A stretch of DNA of 64,000 nt. Source: Cololabis saira (lineage: Eukaryota > Chordata > Actinopteri > Beloniformes > Belonidae). Every line of letters begins with the position of its first letter. The first letter of the stretch is position 1. This document shows, piece by piece, positions 9,476 through 21,225 of this stretch. The notes under the pieces were generated by a model, which saw only the letters and a list, made by a program, of their open reading frames with translations, did no database searches and was not told the origin of the DNA. The stretch lies in assembly GCF_033807715.1 (NCBI RefSeq), contig NC_084587.1, positions 18,885,017 through 18,949,016 of the forward strand. Reading direction: 5' to 3'. Made by a program: the position numbers and the translations under genes.

Positions 9476-11465
9476 TCAAACGTTGTCAAGGGCATTTATT
9501 CAGCTCAAAGGAAATCCAACGCTCCCATGCGGAGAAACCTCGGAGCTACATCAACCCGATACACAATTACATGTCTTACATTATGATGTAGGGTTTTCCA
9601 CTACTGCGTAAAGTCACCGGTTCAACATAGCCAGGCTTGACGGTTCTGCACTGCCCACCTCCAAGAAACGGCAAATAAGATATGCTCAGATGTTTGCTGC
9701 AGGGAAAGATGGGGAGCCGGGATCATTCAGATCTGATCTGGCTCTGTGATGTCACAGAACCCTGCAAATCCAAAGCCTCCAAACTAAATTAAAGGGTTGT
9801 GTAATGCCAGAGGTTTTTATTAAGTGGTCGCCTCGGACACTCAAACACATGGTTTCAAGCACCTTGTGTTCATTTATTTTATTTACATCAAGCTTAATTT
9901 GACACTCACTCACTCACAATTATCATTTTTATTTATTATTTATCTTCCAAGGAGGTAAAGGCGAATTTGACACAGTTCAGTAGGAGTGGACTAAATTGGC
10001 ACCGCTTGTTTTTTAAGCATCGTGCTTCTCTGACACTGACGTGCTCCACCGACGGTGACATCTGGCTCAGTCTTTCACCCGGTTCTGGTGAAAACTGTAA
10101 ACCATCAGCTGGTATCTAATCAACAACAAAATGATACCTAAAATTGCTCAACCCTTGTTTTGCAGTGGATGTTAGGCCACGCCCACTTTATACAGTGAAT
10201 GGAAAATTACCGGACCGTACCACTTTAGCTGTAGCCCGTTTTTGTTGCTTATAACATTAAAATCGCAATTTAATGTTCTTTTTCATTGAAAGAAGATTGT
10301 CCCATAATAAGCACTGACTTTAAAAAGGAAAGCCGCTGTTTAATTACATAAACATGACCGATGATAAGAAACATTCTTTTATGTGGGTACTCAGTTGGTA
10401 ACGTGTAGTTGTTGTACTGCTGTTTTGCTGAGGTGCAGTGTTTTATTTTTGCCACAGTGAGGCGCAAGTGTGCAGGCCAGGGGCTCATGCTTGCGTCATC
10501 ACGCACAGACCGTGCGCACTTTTTTTCTGTTCAGTTTAAGTTCTTTGTCTCAAATAAATATGCCAAGGAGGCTGAAGATTATATTTGCCTCCGAGTTCAA
10601 CGCTGGTAAGGCTGCAAAGCTTAAAAATAAGGTTTTTATATAAGCTTTAAAAAAGAGAAAAAGGAGAAATATAAAAGGACTAAGACAATATATTAATTTC
10701 TTAACCTCTCGGTTTTGGTTATACTCTATACATAAAACCACCAACAAAGCCTGTCCTCCATGTGTTCCTCCCCCAAAGCGTCTCCTCTGCAGTTTTCTGT
10801 TGGAGCTGCTGGTTTTAGCACCAACGCAGCACTCGCTAAACTTACCTGCCAAGCTCGGACCTTGAACCACTTATGTCAGGCACATACATATATATATATA
10901 ACCGTTATATATCTCCAGTAACTGAATGGGTTAGTAAGTAATTAAGTGGATTACTTGCAGCAGCGTGTAGCTCAGTACAAAGACACGGTTGGCAGTTGCC
11001 TCCATTGTCTCCACCAGTCCACATGTGCAAGTGTCCTTGGGCCAAGAACTGAACTCTGCACTGCCCTGAAGGTGTTCGTTGGAGAGCGAGTGTGTCGGGG
11101 GATACAGAATAATGATGTTTTTTGAAAAGGTGAGAACAGTTTAGACTAAATATTGTATAAATTAATTTAAAGGGGTGAATGAGACTTGTAGTTTTAAGTG
11201 CTTTAAGTTGTCAATAATACTAGATAATTAGTATATAAATGTATTTTTTACCATGTAAATATTAGTTTTATTGAATTTTATTGTTATGACTGATGTTGCA
11301 AGTGCTACCTAGTAGGATTTCTTGCACACACTAAACAGAATTTATAGATAGATAGATCAGAATCAGAATCATGTTTATTTGGCCAAGTCAGGTCAAAGAG
11401 AGGTAATTTGACTCGGTTATTTTCGCCCACTGTACATAGATAGATAGATAGATAGACAGATAGAC

Positions 11466-11550
<85 letters not shown>

Positions 11551-13336
11551 CTTGATTAATCCCAATGGAAATTGTAGAGCTCAAGTTTATCACATAACAC
11601 ACAAACAATAAATAAATAAATCTCAAATCTCAGTGCATTTCTTTGTCTTTTCATGACTCCAACTTCAAAGAGCATTTAAGGAAGAAACAAGAGCTGCTTG
11701 ACGAGCAAGCTGTATGCAAGACCTCAACTTCCTGACTCTTTGCATGGCCTAGCAGCGTATCCTAGCAGCGTTTTCCGACCCTGTTCCTCGGGTCGCACGG
11801 CCCTGCAAGTTTTAGATGTTGCCCTTGACTTTGATGGTGATCTGACAGTGATCCAGCCAGGTGTGTTTGAACCTCCTATGGACGATTTAGAAACAACAAT
11901 TGACCTAAGATGCCGTTGGAAGTATCCGAAGAAACCCTGTGCAAGCAGGAAGTGGGAGTGGGACTAGGAGTGGTCTTGCTTGGAGGCGGCTGCCACAGCT
12001 GGAGCTCCAGTGGGAGCTGGCAGTCCTCATTTTAGCTCTCCTGCCAAAATGGTGACGACCGGAGCTCACAGAGCGGCTTCAAACCCCTCTGCAGCAACGT
12101 AGAGCTGACGTGATACAACGGTTGTCCAGATTTCTTCATACAGGGCTGCAGAGCTTTTTCCTAATGTTTGTTGTAATGCTGCCCCATTTTTTTTTTTATA
12201 TAGTTTTGCTCATGTGTATGTCGAGGCTCACATTTAAGGACTTCCTTGCAACAGTTTTTTTCCTAATGCAAGTCTGATCATGCACTACACCTGCTGTATC
12301 AGGAGAGAACTTCATGGTCCTTTGTCGATATTCACATTTTTGCTCTTCTTGTCTTATGTGCTGTTTTTCTTTTTTTTTTGACAAGTTTGACAAGTATAGC
12401 GAGTATGTTTGGTCTTAAATCTAATGAAAGTTTAAGGAAATCAGTATATTTTCATTGTCCTCGCCTTCACCTCCTGTGAGCAAAAAGAAGCAAAGCATCA
12501 GATCAGCACCAAGTTCAAGTCCTCAGAAATCTTATGCTTCTCACTGGATCCACAGTTTGTCACTTATCTATAAATCAAGAAAGGTTTACCTTTTTTGATT
12601 CATAGAACAGCAACATGACGAAAAACTGCACAACACTTCTCTAATGCTTGACATTAAGCCACACCCACATTGTAGGTCAGAGTGGATGGAAAATTACCAG
12701 CTGTACCACTTTGACCCAACAGGGGGGTGTTAGCAACACAGTGGGAGAAATGCAGCTCCTCTTCACTTTAACCGATTTGTTTGTTTTATGCAACATATAA
12801 GCCTCTGCATAGTCTTCTTTTTCATTTAAGAGACATATTATGAGCAGCAGATGAAAATGAAAAGCGCTGTTTAATCATGTAAATGTGAAGTTCCTCATAA
12901 AACTTTACCAATGAAAAACCGAATTACAGATAACATATTATTTTCTTATTTTTCCACTGATTTTTATTAGCTCAAGATGGGCTGTCTTCACTGTGTGCCC
13001 CTCCCCCAAACCCTCTCTTCTGCAACATACAACATACTCGTTATACTCGTCTCACCCACGAGGGACAAAAATAACCATTATGCAAATATTCATTATATCC
13101 GGTATCTAAACAGGTAAGTATTTCCATTCATTTGAATAGCTAAGGCTCTGTATCAGACTGCCATCTGCAGATATTGGCAGCTTTATTTTGAGCCGTACCA
13201 TCGCACATGTCAATTCATTATCCCCAATTTGATCATTCCTAAAGGGTAATTACATTTTGTAATTGTAAATAAAGCAGTTACTCAGTGTCTGTAGTTGTTG
13301 TTGCAGTGAGCAGCACAGATCTTCCCCTGAATGGGT
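9476..13336 (-). repeat. composite unit in inverted orientation
   Basis: Read on the minus strand this stretch contains the blocks of the 22-56 kb array in array order: LINE C-terminal tail block (13020-13336), the first half-unit (about 12600-13000), the hAT-like and SINE-tail block (11650-12400), the microsatellite block (11340-11640), the second half-unit (9955-10900) and the ACATCACAGAGCCAGATC block (9485-9790). It is more diverged from the array units than those are from each other. The inversion ends abruptly at about 13336, after CTTCCCCTGAATGGG. Confidence 0.75.
11435..11550 (+). repeat. (TAGA)n microsatellite
   Basis: About 28 tetranucleotides with two TAGACAGA interruptions near the left. 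It is followed by CTTGATTAATCCCAATGG, the complement of a retroposon 3' tail (GGGATTAATAAAG), showing that the repeat grew on a retroposon end. Preceded at 11360-11400 by the common fish repeat ATCAGAATCAGAATCA. Two overlapping open frames coding for YLSI repeats are only the microsatellite. Confidence 0.9.
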
Positions 13337-13541
13337 ATTAGAGCAAATATGTTGTTGTTGCGTCAACTTTCACGCCGATACAAACGCTGCGACGTAACTG
13401 ACGTGTGCAGTGACGTAATGACGTGGCTTCCCTTAGCACCCCGAGCTATGGAAAACAAAGTTCACAAGCTGAACCAGTTGTGAACCAGAACCAGTACTGG
13501 TCCAGAACCAGCCCTGGAACCGGTTTGGTGGAAGAGGGGTA
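13337..13541 (+). repeat. AACCGG-rich block in direct orientation
   Basis: GTATTAGAGCA...GACGTGGCT...CTGGAACCGGTTTGGTGG matches 36950-37136, 43230-43430 and 49535-49735 in the same orientation, although the sequence immediately to its left is inverted. It is therefore the other side of an inversion or deletion junction. Confidence 0.65.
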
Positions 13542-13687
13542 ACTGTAGCACCATTCAAGAACCTTTGACTGAGAAAATATCACAGCTGGCCACCAGGAGG
13601 CAGTACTGAGCGTTTTTTGCTGTTCGCAAACGGCCAGCTGCATAATTTTTTTTTTTTTTAAACTGCGGTTGTAAACTGCAACTGCGG

Positions 13688-13936
13688 TTGCTGCTGTTCA
13701 ACCTCTACATGGTTCCTCTTGGCCTCGGGTCATACATGACAACAATGTTGCTCACCACAGCTATGCAGACGACGCCCATTTTTACTTTCACCAAATGTCT
13801 CTGGACCAACATACTTGCTCTGTCAGAGCTGGTGGATATCTGGATGCAATCAAGCTCCCTCCAGTTAAATCAAGACAAGACAGAAATGATTATATTAAGT
13901 GAGAAAAGAAAAGAAATAATCAAAGTTGCCAAATGA
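13688..13936 (+). pseudogene. L2-like RT fragment
   Basis: Encodes LLFNLYMVPLGLGS and later LQLNQDKTEMIILSEK, the sequences before the YADD box and after it in L2-clade reverse transcriptases. The catalytic YADD block lies in another frame (TATGCAGACGAC at about 13763), so a frameshift separates them. The same fragment is inverted at 21504-21776, as part of the palindrome arms. Confidence 0.65.
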
Positions 13937-14014
13937 TTTTTTTCTGATTTTTACTACATATTTTATTTGCATTGTTATGTTCTCCCATCTTTCTTTCATG
14001 TCAATGTCTCTATT

Positions 14015-14194
14015 ATCTTAAAAGATTTTTGTGGCCCTTATTTTGAAAGTCACTAGACAGGAAACGTGGGTAGAGAGAGAGGGGAAAATCCCCCTAAAGA
14101 GGGACAGGCCAGATTTGAACCAGCACTGCTGCAGGAGGGCCATAATCTCCACATATGGTGCGCATGCTGAACCAGCTGAGCTACCAGGGGCCCA
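14015..14194 (-). repeat. tRNA-headed SINE, copy 1
   Basis: On the minus strand: GGGCCCCTGGTAGCTCAGCT (A-box region), about 60 bases later CTGGTTCAAATCTGG (B box), then a CCCCTCTCTCTCTACCCACG stretch and TTTCCTGTCTAG. This is the standard layout of fish tRNA-derived SINEs. The tRNA region is too degenerate to be a functional tRNA gene. Confidence 0.75.
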
Positions 14195-14299
14195 CGTCAA
14201 TGTCTTTGTAACGCACTTTGAGTTATCTATCTGTATGAAGTGTGCCATAGACATAAAACTGCCTTTCTTCACAACGTTTCTTAAAAACACAACTTGTAG

Positions 14300-15012
14300 A
14301 GCTGAAAGTGTCCCATGTGGAAATAAATACCCTCCTTAAAGCTCAGTGCAGTTGTGGCTAAAAAGAACACATCTCTCTATCCGCATTCAAGAAAAGAGCA
14401 AGTGATAGCTGCCCGACTAGCGTGCAGCATGCACTTGGTTCATTTCTCTCCTCTTTGACAAATGTAGGCACTAAATGTTGTTGGTTTGTAGCAACCGCCC
14501 TCTTTGGTATCCTCTTCCTCTGGTGACTTATGAGCCACTTTATAAGAGTTAGCTGTCTCATAGTCTTTCCGAATGCATTGGTAACAATTCACTTTACTTT
14601 CATCTATATAAAGCCAACAAACAAGGTATGTTGCCTCTGGGGATTTAGGTCATGCAACATTATAGAGAAATGCAATACTTCCCATTGATCAGTGAGTGAA
14701 AGGGTTTGGCTAGAAAACAGAGCCATCTACTGGGCCGTCGTAGTCCGACAGCAGCAGTCGATGGTTGAGAAGGCGGTTTTATCAGCTCCTCGTGGTGTAT
14801 TTATGGGTGTAGGAGTGCCGGGTTGGGCCTGCTATCTCCAGGGGTTACAGGAAACGCAAATACTACTGGGAAGTATTAGACAAGTAGTTGTTGAGAAGCC
14901 TCTTCTTCCCCATAATGGCTGGGATTTAATTTTCAGATGTGACTTATTGATCTGTCCACAGCGATGAACTAGTAGGTTCAACGTGGTGCACACAGTCAAA
15001 TGTTGTCAAGTG
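14300..15012 (+). repeat. block X, copy 2
   Basis: Directly repeats 8784-9475 with small indels, including a short extra piece near 14808 (GTGTAGGAGTGCCGGGTTGG). It is immediately preceded by SINE copy 1. It forms the inner part of the left palindrome arm. Confidence 0.75.
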
Positions 15013-16309
15013 CATTTATTCAGCTTATTCAGTTTTTTTTTTAAATCTGCAGCTGAAAAACAATAGACGTTTTTCACAATCCAGTATCTGTGCATGTTGG
15101 TTTACGGTCTACATTTCCCGGTGGGCTAAAAGGAACTCAGGCATAGTTAAAATAAAAACTTTCTGTACACCTGTGCTTTTTGTGATTTTTGTGCCTTTTG
15201 TGCCACGACACGTCTAAATGTTTGCTTGGAAAGAAAGTGTTGATATCAATCATCATGTTGACTTGTGAGGCTTTCTCCACTGATTGGTCCTCTGCAGGCA
15301 GGTGGATTTTATGGATCATTAGATATTCATAAACAGCAGGTTTCTACTTCTACTGTTTATATATATCTCACACAAAGGAAAGAAGGAAGGACTTCAAAAT
15401 GCAAGGGGCCAGAGGTGATCAGTATAAAACCCAACACAAGGAATCCAGGGTTTCTGGCGGATGACCCGAGAGCTGGAGAGTCCAACATGATAAATCAAAA
15501 GAATAGGCCTGAGAGTAAAACAGAAAAGCAAGGCCGCCCTGGATGACAGCCCAGAAGCCAAGCAGGCGAGCGATAAAGGAAGAACCTCAAGGCGGCTGGC
15601 AGGAGCCTGCTCTGCAGCGGGAACCCCTCCAAGATTTTTCACCATCCGGAGGATGGTGGCTAAAGACCTCCCCCGGATAAAGAACCTCTCAGCAGGCGAG
15701 GAAGAAAGCAGAGAGCAGAGGCGGCACACCAGATGTGTGTTTTCTAGGTGTGGTATCAGAGGTACCTGCTGGTTGTAAAGCCGGCACACGGACCGATGAG
15801 GCATCACTCAACCGTGGCATCTTCAGACGAACTAAAGAGTTCAGAAGAACTAAAGAGAATGGGCAAGGGGATTGCCTGTGAGACCGGCCGAGAGGTGACA
15901 GCCTCCTCTAACTACGAGCTGGTTGGCATCAAGCAATCACACACTGTAGACACATAGCTGACGGATTCATAAACAATAGTAGTGGTCGGGGCTCTTGGCA
16001 ACGGTACCTTCAAGACGTGGGGAAAGGGCGTTGGCAAGAAGCTGAGCAGCTGGGAACAACATCTGTCACAGCCAAGCTTTCTCGAGGAGGCATGGCTACC
16101 GGAGTATCATTCACTGGCATATTACAAGGGACTGTTGCTAACAATACCAAATAATGCCTGGAAAATGCGTGAAGCGATGGCATTTTTTTTTAATAATGTT
16201 GAAAAAGAAAAAAGAAATTATTGAAAAAGAACATAAGACAATTGTAGTCGCTGAATTACAATTTACATTTTATGCATATGTACATATAGTATACCCAAAA
16301 ATACACATA
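15013..16309. other. palindrome spacer, left of Tc1
   Basis: No inverted partner found on the right side. Open stretches at 15265-15546 (+), 15394-15807 (-) and 15748-15957 (+) overlap and have no family resemblance I recognise. The last 150 bases are A-rich and lead to the TA target of the Tc1 element. Confidence 0.4.
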
Positions 16310-16519
16310 CAGTGCCTTGCGAAAGTATTTTGCCCCCTTGAACTTTGTGACCTTTTGCCACATTTCAGCCTTCAAACATAAATATATAAAACTGCAATTT
16401 TTGAGAATCAACAAGTGGGACACAATCATGAAGTGGAACGAAATGTATTGAATATTTCAAACTTTTTTAACAAATAAAAAACTGAAAAAGTGGGCGTGCA
16501 AAATTATTCAGCCCTTTTA
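16310..16519. repeat. Tc1 left terminal inverted repeat
   Basis: Pairs with 17822-18036 with scattered mismatches and small indels. Confidence 0.9.
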
Positions 16520-16693
16520 CTTTCAGTGCACCAAACTCTGTCCAGAAGTTCAGTGAGGATCTCTGAATGATCCAGTGTTGACCTAAATGACTAATGATGA
16601 TAAATGGAATCCACCTGTGTGTAATCACGTCTCCGTATAAATGCACCTGCACTGTGATCGTCTCAGAGGTCCGTTTAAAGCGCAGAGAGCATC

Positions 16694-17817
16694 ATGAAGA
16701 ACAAGGAACACACCAGGCAGGTCCGAGATACTGTTGTGGAGAAGTTTAAAGCTGGATTTGGATACAAAAAGATTTCCCAACCTTTAAACATCCCAAGGAG
16801 CACTGTGCAAGCGATAATATTGAAATGGAAGGAGTATCAGACCACTGCAAATCTACCAAGACCTGGCCGTCCCTCTACACTTTCAGCTCATACAAGGAGA
16901 AGACTGATCAGAAATGCAGCCAAGAGGCCCATGATCACTCTGGATGAACTGCACTAGAGAGCTCTACAGCTGAGGTGGGAGACTCTGTCCATACGACAAC
17001 AATCAGTCGTATACTGCAGAATTCTGGCCTTTATGGAAGAGTGGCAAGAAGAAAGCCATTTCTTAAAGATATCCATATAAAGTGTTGTTTAAAGTTCGCC
17101 ACAAGCCACCTGGGAGACACACCAAACATGTGGAAGAAGGTGCTCTGGTCAGATGAGACCAAAATCGAACTTTCTGGCAACAATGCAAGACGTTATGTTT
17201 GGCGTAAAAGCAACACAGCTCATCACCCTCAACACACCATCCCCACTGTCAAACATGGTGGTGGCAGCATCATGGTTTGGGCCTGCTTTTCTTCAGCAGG
17301 GACAGGGAAGACGGTTCAAATTGATGGGAAGATGGATGGAGCCAAATACAGGACCATTCTGGTATAAAACCTGATGGAGTCTGCAAAAGACCTGAGACTG
17401 GGAGGGAGATTTGTCTTCCAACAAGACAATGATCCAAAACATAAAGCAAAATCTACAATGGAATGGTTCACAAAAAAACATATCCAGGTGTTAGAATGGC
17501 CAAGTCAAACTCCAGACCTGAATCCAATCGAGAATTTGTGGAAAGAACTGAAAACTGCTTGTGGCAGAGTGGAGGAGCTGCAGCCACTCAGGCTGACGAG
17601 ACACAGGTGTGGCCCGTCAACCTGAGTGGCTGCAGCTCCTCCACTCTGCCACACTGCTGTTCACAAACGCTCTCCATCCAACCTCACTGAGCTCGAGCTG
17701 TTTTGCAAGGAGGAATGGGCAAAAATTTCAGTCTCTCGATGTGCAAAACTGATAGAGACATACCCCAAGCGACTTACAGCTGTAATCGCAGCAAAAGATG
17801 GTGCTACAAAGTATTAA
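16694..17817 (+). pseudogene. Tc1 transposase, frameshifted and interrupted
   Basis: Starts ATG at 16694 (MKNKEHTRQVRDTVVEKFKA) with the paired-like helix-turn-helix region (FGYKKISQPLNIPRSTVQAI) and the GRPST linker. A small insertion near CTGCACTAGAGAG (about 16950) shifts the frame. The DDE domain follows in the new frame, with the first aspartate in LWSDETK, the second in QQDNDPKH and the glutamate in NPIENLW all present. GTATAA at 17362-17367 puts a stop where glutamate would be expected. A 99-bp insertion with another stop (TGA 17623-17625) lies at 17560-17658, after which the frame resumes with HKRSPSNLTELELF and ends at TAA 17815-17817. Confidence 0.92.
17560..17653. mobile_element. 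94-bp near-perfect palindrome inserted in Tc1 transposase
   Basis: The left arm starts TGTGGCAGAGTGGAGGAGCT and pairs without mismatch for 33 bases with the right arm, which ends CTCCACTCTGCCACA. The 28-base centre continues to pair except at four positions, so the whole insert is a palindrome. CTGCT lies directly before (17555-17559) and directly after (17654-17658), a 5-bp duplication (6 bp, ACTGCT, if the right A is counted). Removing insert plus one duplicate restores the transposase reading ...KTAVHKRSP... The TG...CA ends and 5-bp duplication suggest integration by an integrase-like enzyme, but no family is recognised. Confidence 0.85.
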
Positions 17818-17821
17818 CTTA

Positions 17822-18036
17822 AGGGGGCTGAATAATTTTGCACGCCCAATTTTTCAGTTTTTTATTTGTTAAAAAAGTTTGAAATATCCAATACATTTCG
17901 TTCCACTTCATGATTGTGTCCCACTTGTTGTTGATTCTTCACAAAAAATTACAGTTTTATATCTTTATGTTTGAAGCCTGAAATGTGGCAAAAGGTCACA
18001 AAGTTCAAGGGGGCCAAATACCTTCGCAAGGCACTG
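17822..18036. repeat. Tc1 right terminal inverted repeat
   Basis: Complement of the left repeat, with a few extra bases near 17930. Confidence 0.9.
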
Positions 18037-18490
18037 TACATAGTATAAACATACATACATACACACACATGAAAACTTAAAATAAAAAGCAAATAGAATA
18101 GGAAATAATACAGCTAAATTGTGAAGAAATGAACAACGAACGAACAAGCTACCCTCCCGCCCGCCCACCACTCCCACGGCTCATCATGACAACAAATCAT
18201 ACTGGAGACACACACTCAGTTGGGCAGTACCTCTAAATTTGTAAAATAAGAAATAAAGGGTTGCCATTTGTGAAAAACTTCTCCGTACATCCTCTCAATG
18301 TATACTTAATTTTCTCCAGTTTTAGAAAAACATGGTGTCTTTAAACCACCGGGAAATGGAAAGATATTTAGCAGATTTCCAATGCAACAATAATAATGTC
18401 TTGCTAGTAAGGATGTATAAGATATAATATCATTTTATAAAGAATTTAGTGCAAGTGAGGCATCAGGAATTCCAAAAATAGCAATCAATT
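18037..18490. other. palindrome spacer, right of Tc1
   Basis: Starts with a short CATA/CACA run. The rest, including CGTACATCCTCTCAATG, has no recognised family and no match to the left spacer, so the two sides of Tc1 are a single former target sequence. Confidence 0.4.
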
Positions 18491-18621
18491 TACTTCAAGT
18501 AAATCTGCAGCCTTGCACACGTTGTGTTTTTAAGAAACGTTGTGAAGAAAGACAGTTTTATGTCTATGTCACACTTCATACATATATATAACTCAGAAGT
18601 GTGTTACAAAGACATTGACGT

Positions 18622-18800
18622 GGGCCCCTGGTAGCTCAGCTGGTTCAGCATGTGCATATCCGAAGGTTATGGCCCTTGTGAAGGGAGTGCTGGTTCAAAT
18701 CTGGCCTGTCCCTCTTTACTGGGGATTTTCCCCTCTCTCTCTACCCACGTTTCCTGTCTAGCAACTTTCAAAATAATGGCCACAAAAATCTTTTAAGAAA
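18622..18800 (+). repeat. tRNA-headed SINE, copy 2
   Basis: Same family as 14015-14194 in opposite orientation: GGGCCCCTGGTAGCTCAGCT, B box GCTGGTTCAAATCTGG, then CCCCTCTCTCTCTACCCACG and a short A-rich end near AAATAAAG. Not a functional tRNA. Confidence 0.75.
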
Positions 18801-18899
18801 ATAAAGACATTGATCAGAAATAAAGATGAGAGAACATAACAATGCAAATAAAATTCGTAGTAAAAATCAGAAAAAAAGTAATTTGGCAACTTTCATTAT

Positions 18900-20344
18900 T
18901 TCTCTATATGCTCTGGAGCCTGTGGAGCCTGTGGAGATGATTGTGAAACCTCCTTCGGGGTTCCCTGCAATGCAGAGACCCATTCAGGGGAAGATCTGTG
19001 ATGCTCACTGCAACAACTACAGAGACTGTCTGCCTAACTGATTTATTTACAATTACAAAATGTAATTACCTTTTAGGAATTATCGAATTGGGGTTAATGA
19101 ATTGACGTGTGCGATGGTACGGCTGAAAATCGAGCTGCCAATCTCTGCAGATGGCAGTTTGATACAGAGCCTTAGCTATTCAAATGAATGGAAATACTTA
19201 CCTGTTAGATACCGGATATAATGAATATTTGCGTAAAGGATATTTTTGTCCCTCGTGGGTTAGAGTCTGACGGAAATAACGAGTATGTTGTGCTGGTGCT
19301 AAAAGAAGCAGTAGCTCCAACAGCAAACAACTGCAGAAGAGAGGGTTTGGGGGAGGCAGGGGCACACAGGAGGACAGGCTTTGTTGGTGGTTTTCCGTAT
19401 ATAGAGTCTATAACCAAAACAGAAAGGGTAAAAAAATAATTTGTTGTCTTCGTCCTTTTATACTTCTCTTTTCTTTTTTTTAAAGGGTTATATTAAATGG
19501 ATATTTAAATGTTATCGGCAACAAAAACGGGCTAAAGTGAAGATGAAAAGGCTTTGTTTCCCACACTGTGCAGCTAGCTCTCCCCCCTCTCGCTCTGAAG
19601 TGGTACGGTCCGGTAATTTTCCATTCAATTGAGAAAGTGGGCGTGGCCTAACATCTACTGCAAAACAAGGGTTGAGCAGTTTTAGGTATAATTTTGTTGT
19701 TGATTAGCAACCAGCTGAGGGTTTACAGTTTTCACCAGAAGCGGGTGAAAACCTGAGCCAGATGTCACCGTTAGCACGTCAGTGTCAGCGAAGCAGGAAG
19801 CTTCAAAAACAAGCGGTGCCAATTTAGTCCAGTCCTACTGAACTGTGTCAAATTTGCCTTTATCTCCTTGGAAGATAAAAAATAAATAAAAAGGAAATTT
19901 TTATAAGAATAAAATGATAGATATTGTGGGCGTTTAAACCATTGAAATAAACTGTCAAATTAAGCTTGATGTAAAAAATAATTAATGAATACAAGGTGCT
20001 TGAAACTATGTTTGTGAGTGTCCGAGGTGACCACTTAATAAAAACCTTTGGCATTACACAACCCTTTAACTTAGTTTAACTTAGAGGCTTTGGATTTGCA
20101 GGGTTCTGTGACATCACAGAGCCAGATCAGATCTGAATGATCCCGGCTCCCCATCTTTTGCTGCAGCAAACATCCCAGCATACATTCACCGTTTCTTGGA
20201 GGTGGGCAGTGCAGAACCGTCAAGCCTGGCTATGTTGCGTATTGGGTTGATGTACTTCCGAGGTTTCTACGCGTGGGAGTGTTGGATTTCCTTTGAGCTG
20301 AATAAATGCACTTGACAACATTTGACTGCGTGCACCTACGTCGA
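18900..20344 (+). repeat. shortened composite unit, direct orientation
   Basis: Joins the LINE C-terminal tail block (18910-19240, as at 30500-30890) directly to the second half-unit (19260-19900), then to the ACATCACAGAGCCAGATC block (20090-20280). The microsatellite and SINE-tail blocks and the first half-unit are missing. The join falls in CTGGTGCTAAAAG/ACCAGCAG-type sequence shared by both half-units, so unequal recombination between the halves would explain the deletion. Confidence 0.7.
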
Positions 20345-21115
20345 ACCTCATTCATCACTGTGGACAGAACAATAAGTCACATCTGAAAATTAAATCACAG
20401 CCATTATGGGGAAGAAGAGGCTTTTCAAGAACTACTTGTCTAATACTTCCCAGTAGTATTTGCGTTTCCTATAACCCCTGAAGATAGCAGGCCAAACCCG
20501 GCATTCCTACACCCATAAATACACCACGAGGAGCTTATAAATCGCCTTCTCAATCGTCGACTGCTGCTGTCGGACTACGAGGTCAGACTGCAGACCCGGG
20601 ACGGCCCAGTAGATGGCTCTGTTTTCAAGCCAAACTCTTTCACTCACTGATCAATGGGAAGTGTTGCATTTCTTTGTAATTTTGCATGACCTAAATCCCC
20701 AGAGATAACATACCTTGTTTCTTGGCCTTAAATAGATAAAAGTAAAGTGAATTGTTACTAATGGGTTCAGAAAGGCCAGCAGAGCCCCCCGATTATTGAC
20801 AATCAGTGGACAGACTATGAGACAGCTAACTCTTATAAAGTGGTTCATAGGTCGCCAGAGGAAGAGGATACGTCTATCAAAGAGGGTGGTTGCAAGGAAC
20901 CAACAACATTTAGTGCCTACATTTGTCAAAGAGGAGAGAAATGAACCGACTTGGGGAACTGAATCGCTGCACGCTAGTAGAGCAGGTATCACTTGCTCTT
21001 TTCGTGAATACGGATAGAGAGATATGTTCTTTGAACTTGGATTTGTGGGAAGAGAGATGCAGCCACAACTGCACCGAGCTTTGAGGAGTGTTTTTATTTC
21101 CACATGGGACACTTT
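20345..21115 (-). repeat. block X, copy 3, inverted
   Basis: Complement of 14300-15012 and 8784-9475. With 21116-22015 it forms the right arm of the large palindrome. Confidence 0.75.
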
Positions 21116-21225
21116 CGGCTCTACAAGTTGTGTTTTTAAGAAACGTTGTGAAGAAAGGCAGTTTTATGTCTATGGCACACTTAATACACATAGATAACTC
21201 AAAGTGCGTTACAAAGACATTGACG

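Larger units (their letters stand above)
16310..18036 (+). mobile_element. complete-length, inactive Tc1 element
   Basis: Ends CAGTGCCTTGCGAAAGTATT and, complemented, CAGTGCCTTGCGAAGGTATT, flanked by TA at 16308-16309 and 18037-18038, the standard Tc1 target duplication. The terminal repeats are about 210 bp long (16310-16519 and 17822-18036) with the internal AAAGTGGGCGTGCAAAATTA motif at both inner ends, so it belongs to the long-repeat Tc1 class of fish. It is 1727 bp long, close to the full size. The ends are well matched but the transposase is dead, so it could only have moved with help in trans after decay. Confidence 0.95.

Noticed and set aside
11698..11967. 89-codon open frame with ALDFDGDLTVIQPGVFEP, also open on the minus strand in units 3 and 4
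   Set aside because: The underlying DNA is a diverged hAT-type MITE block (GTTTTAGATGTTGCCCTTGA); openness in several copies follows from recent duplication, and units 1, 2 and 5 break it.
15265..16224. a host gene in the palindrome spacer
   Set aside because: Several overlapping open frames on both strands, none with recognisable domains, splice structure or promoter.
18622..18710. functional tRNA gene
   Set aside because: A and B boxes are present but the acceptor and anticodon arms do not pair well, and the sequence continues into a SINE body; three copies behave as a SINE.
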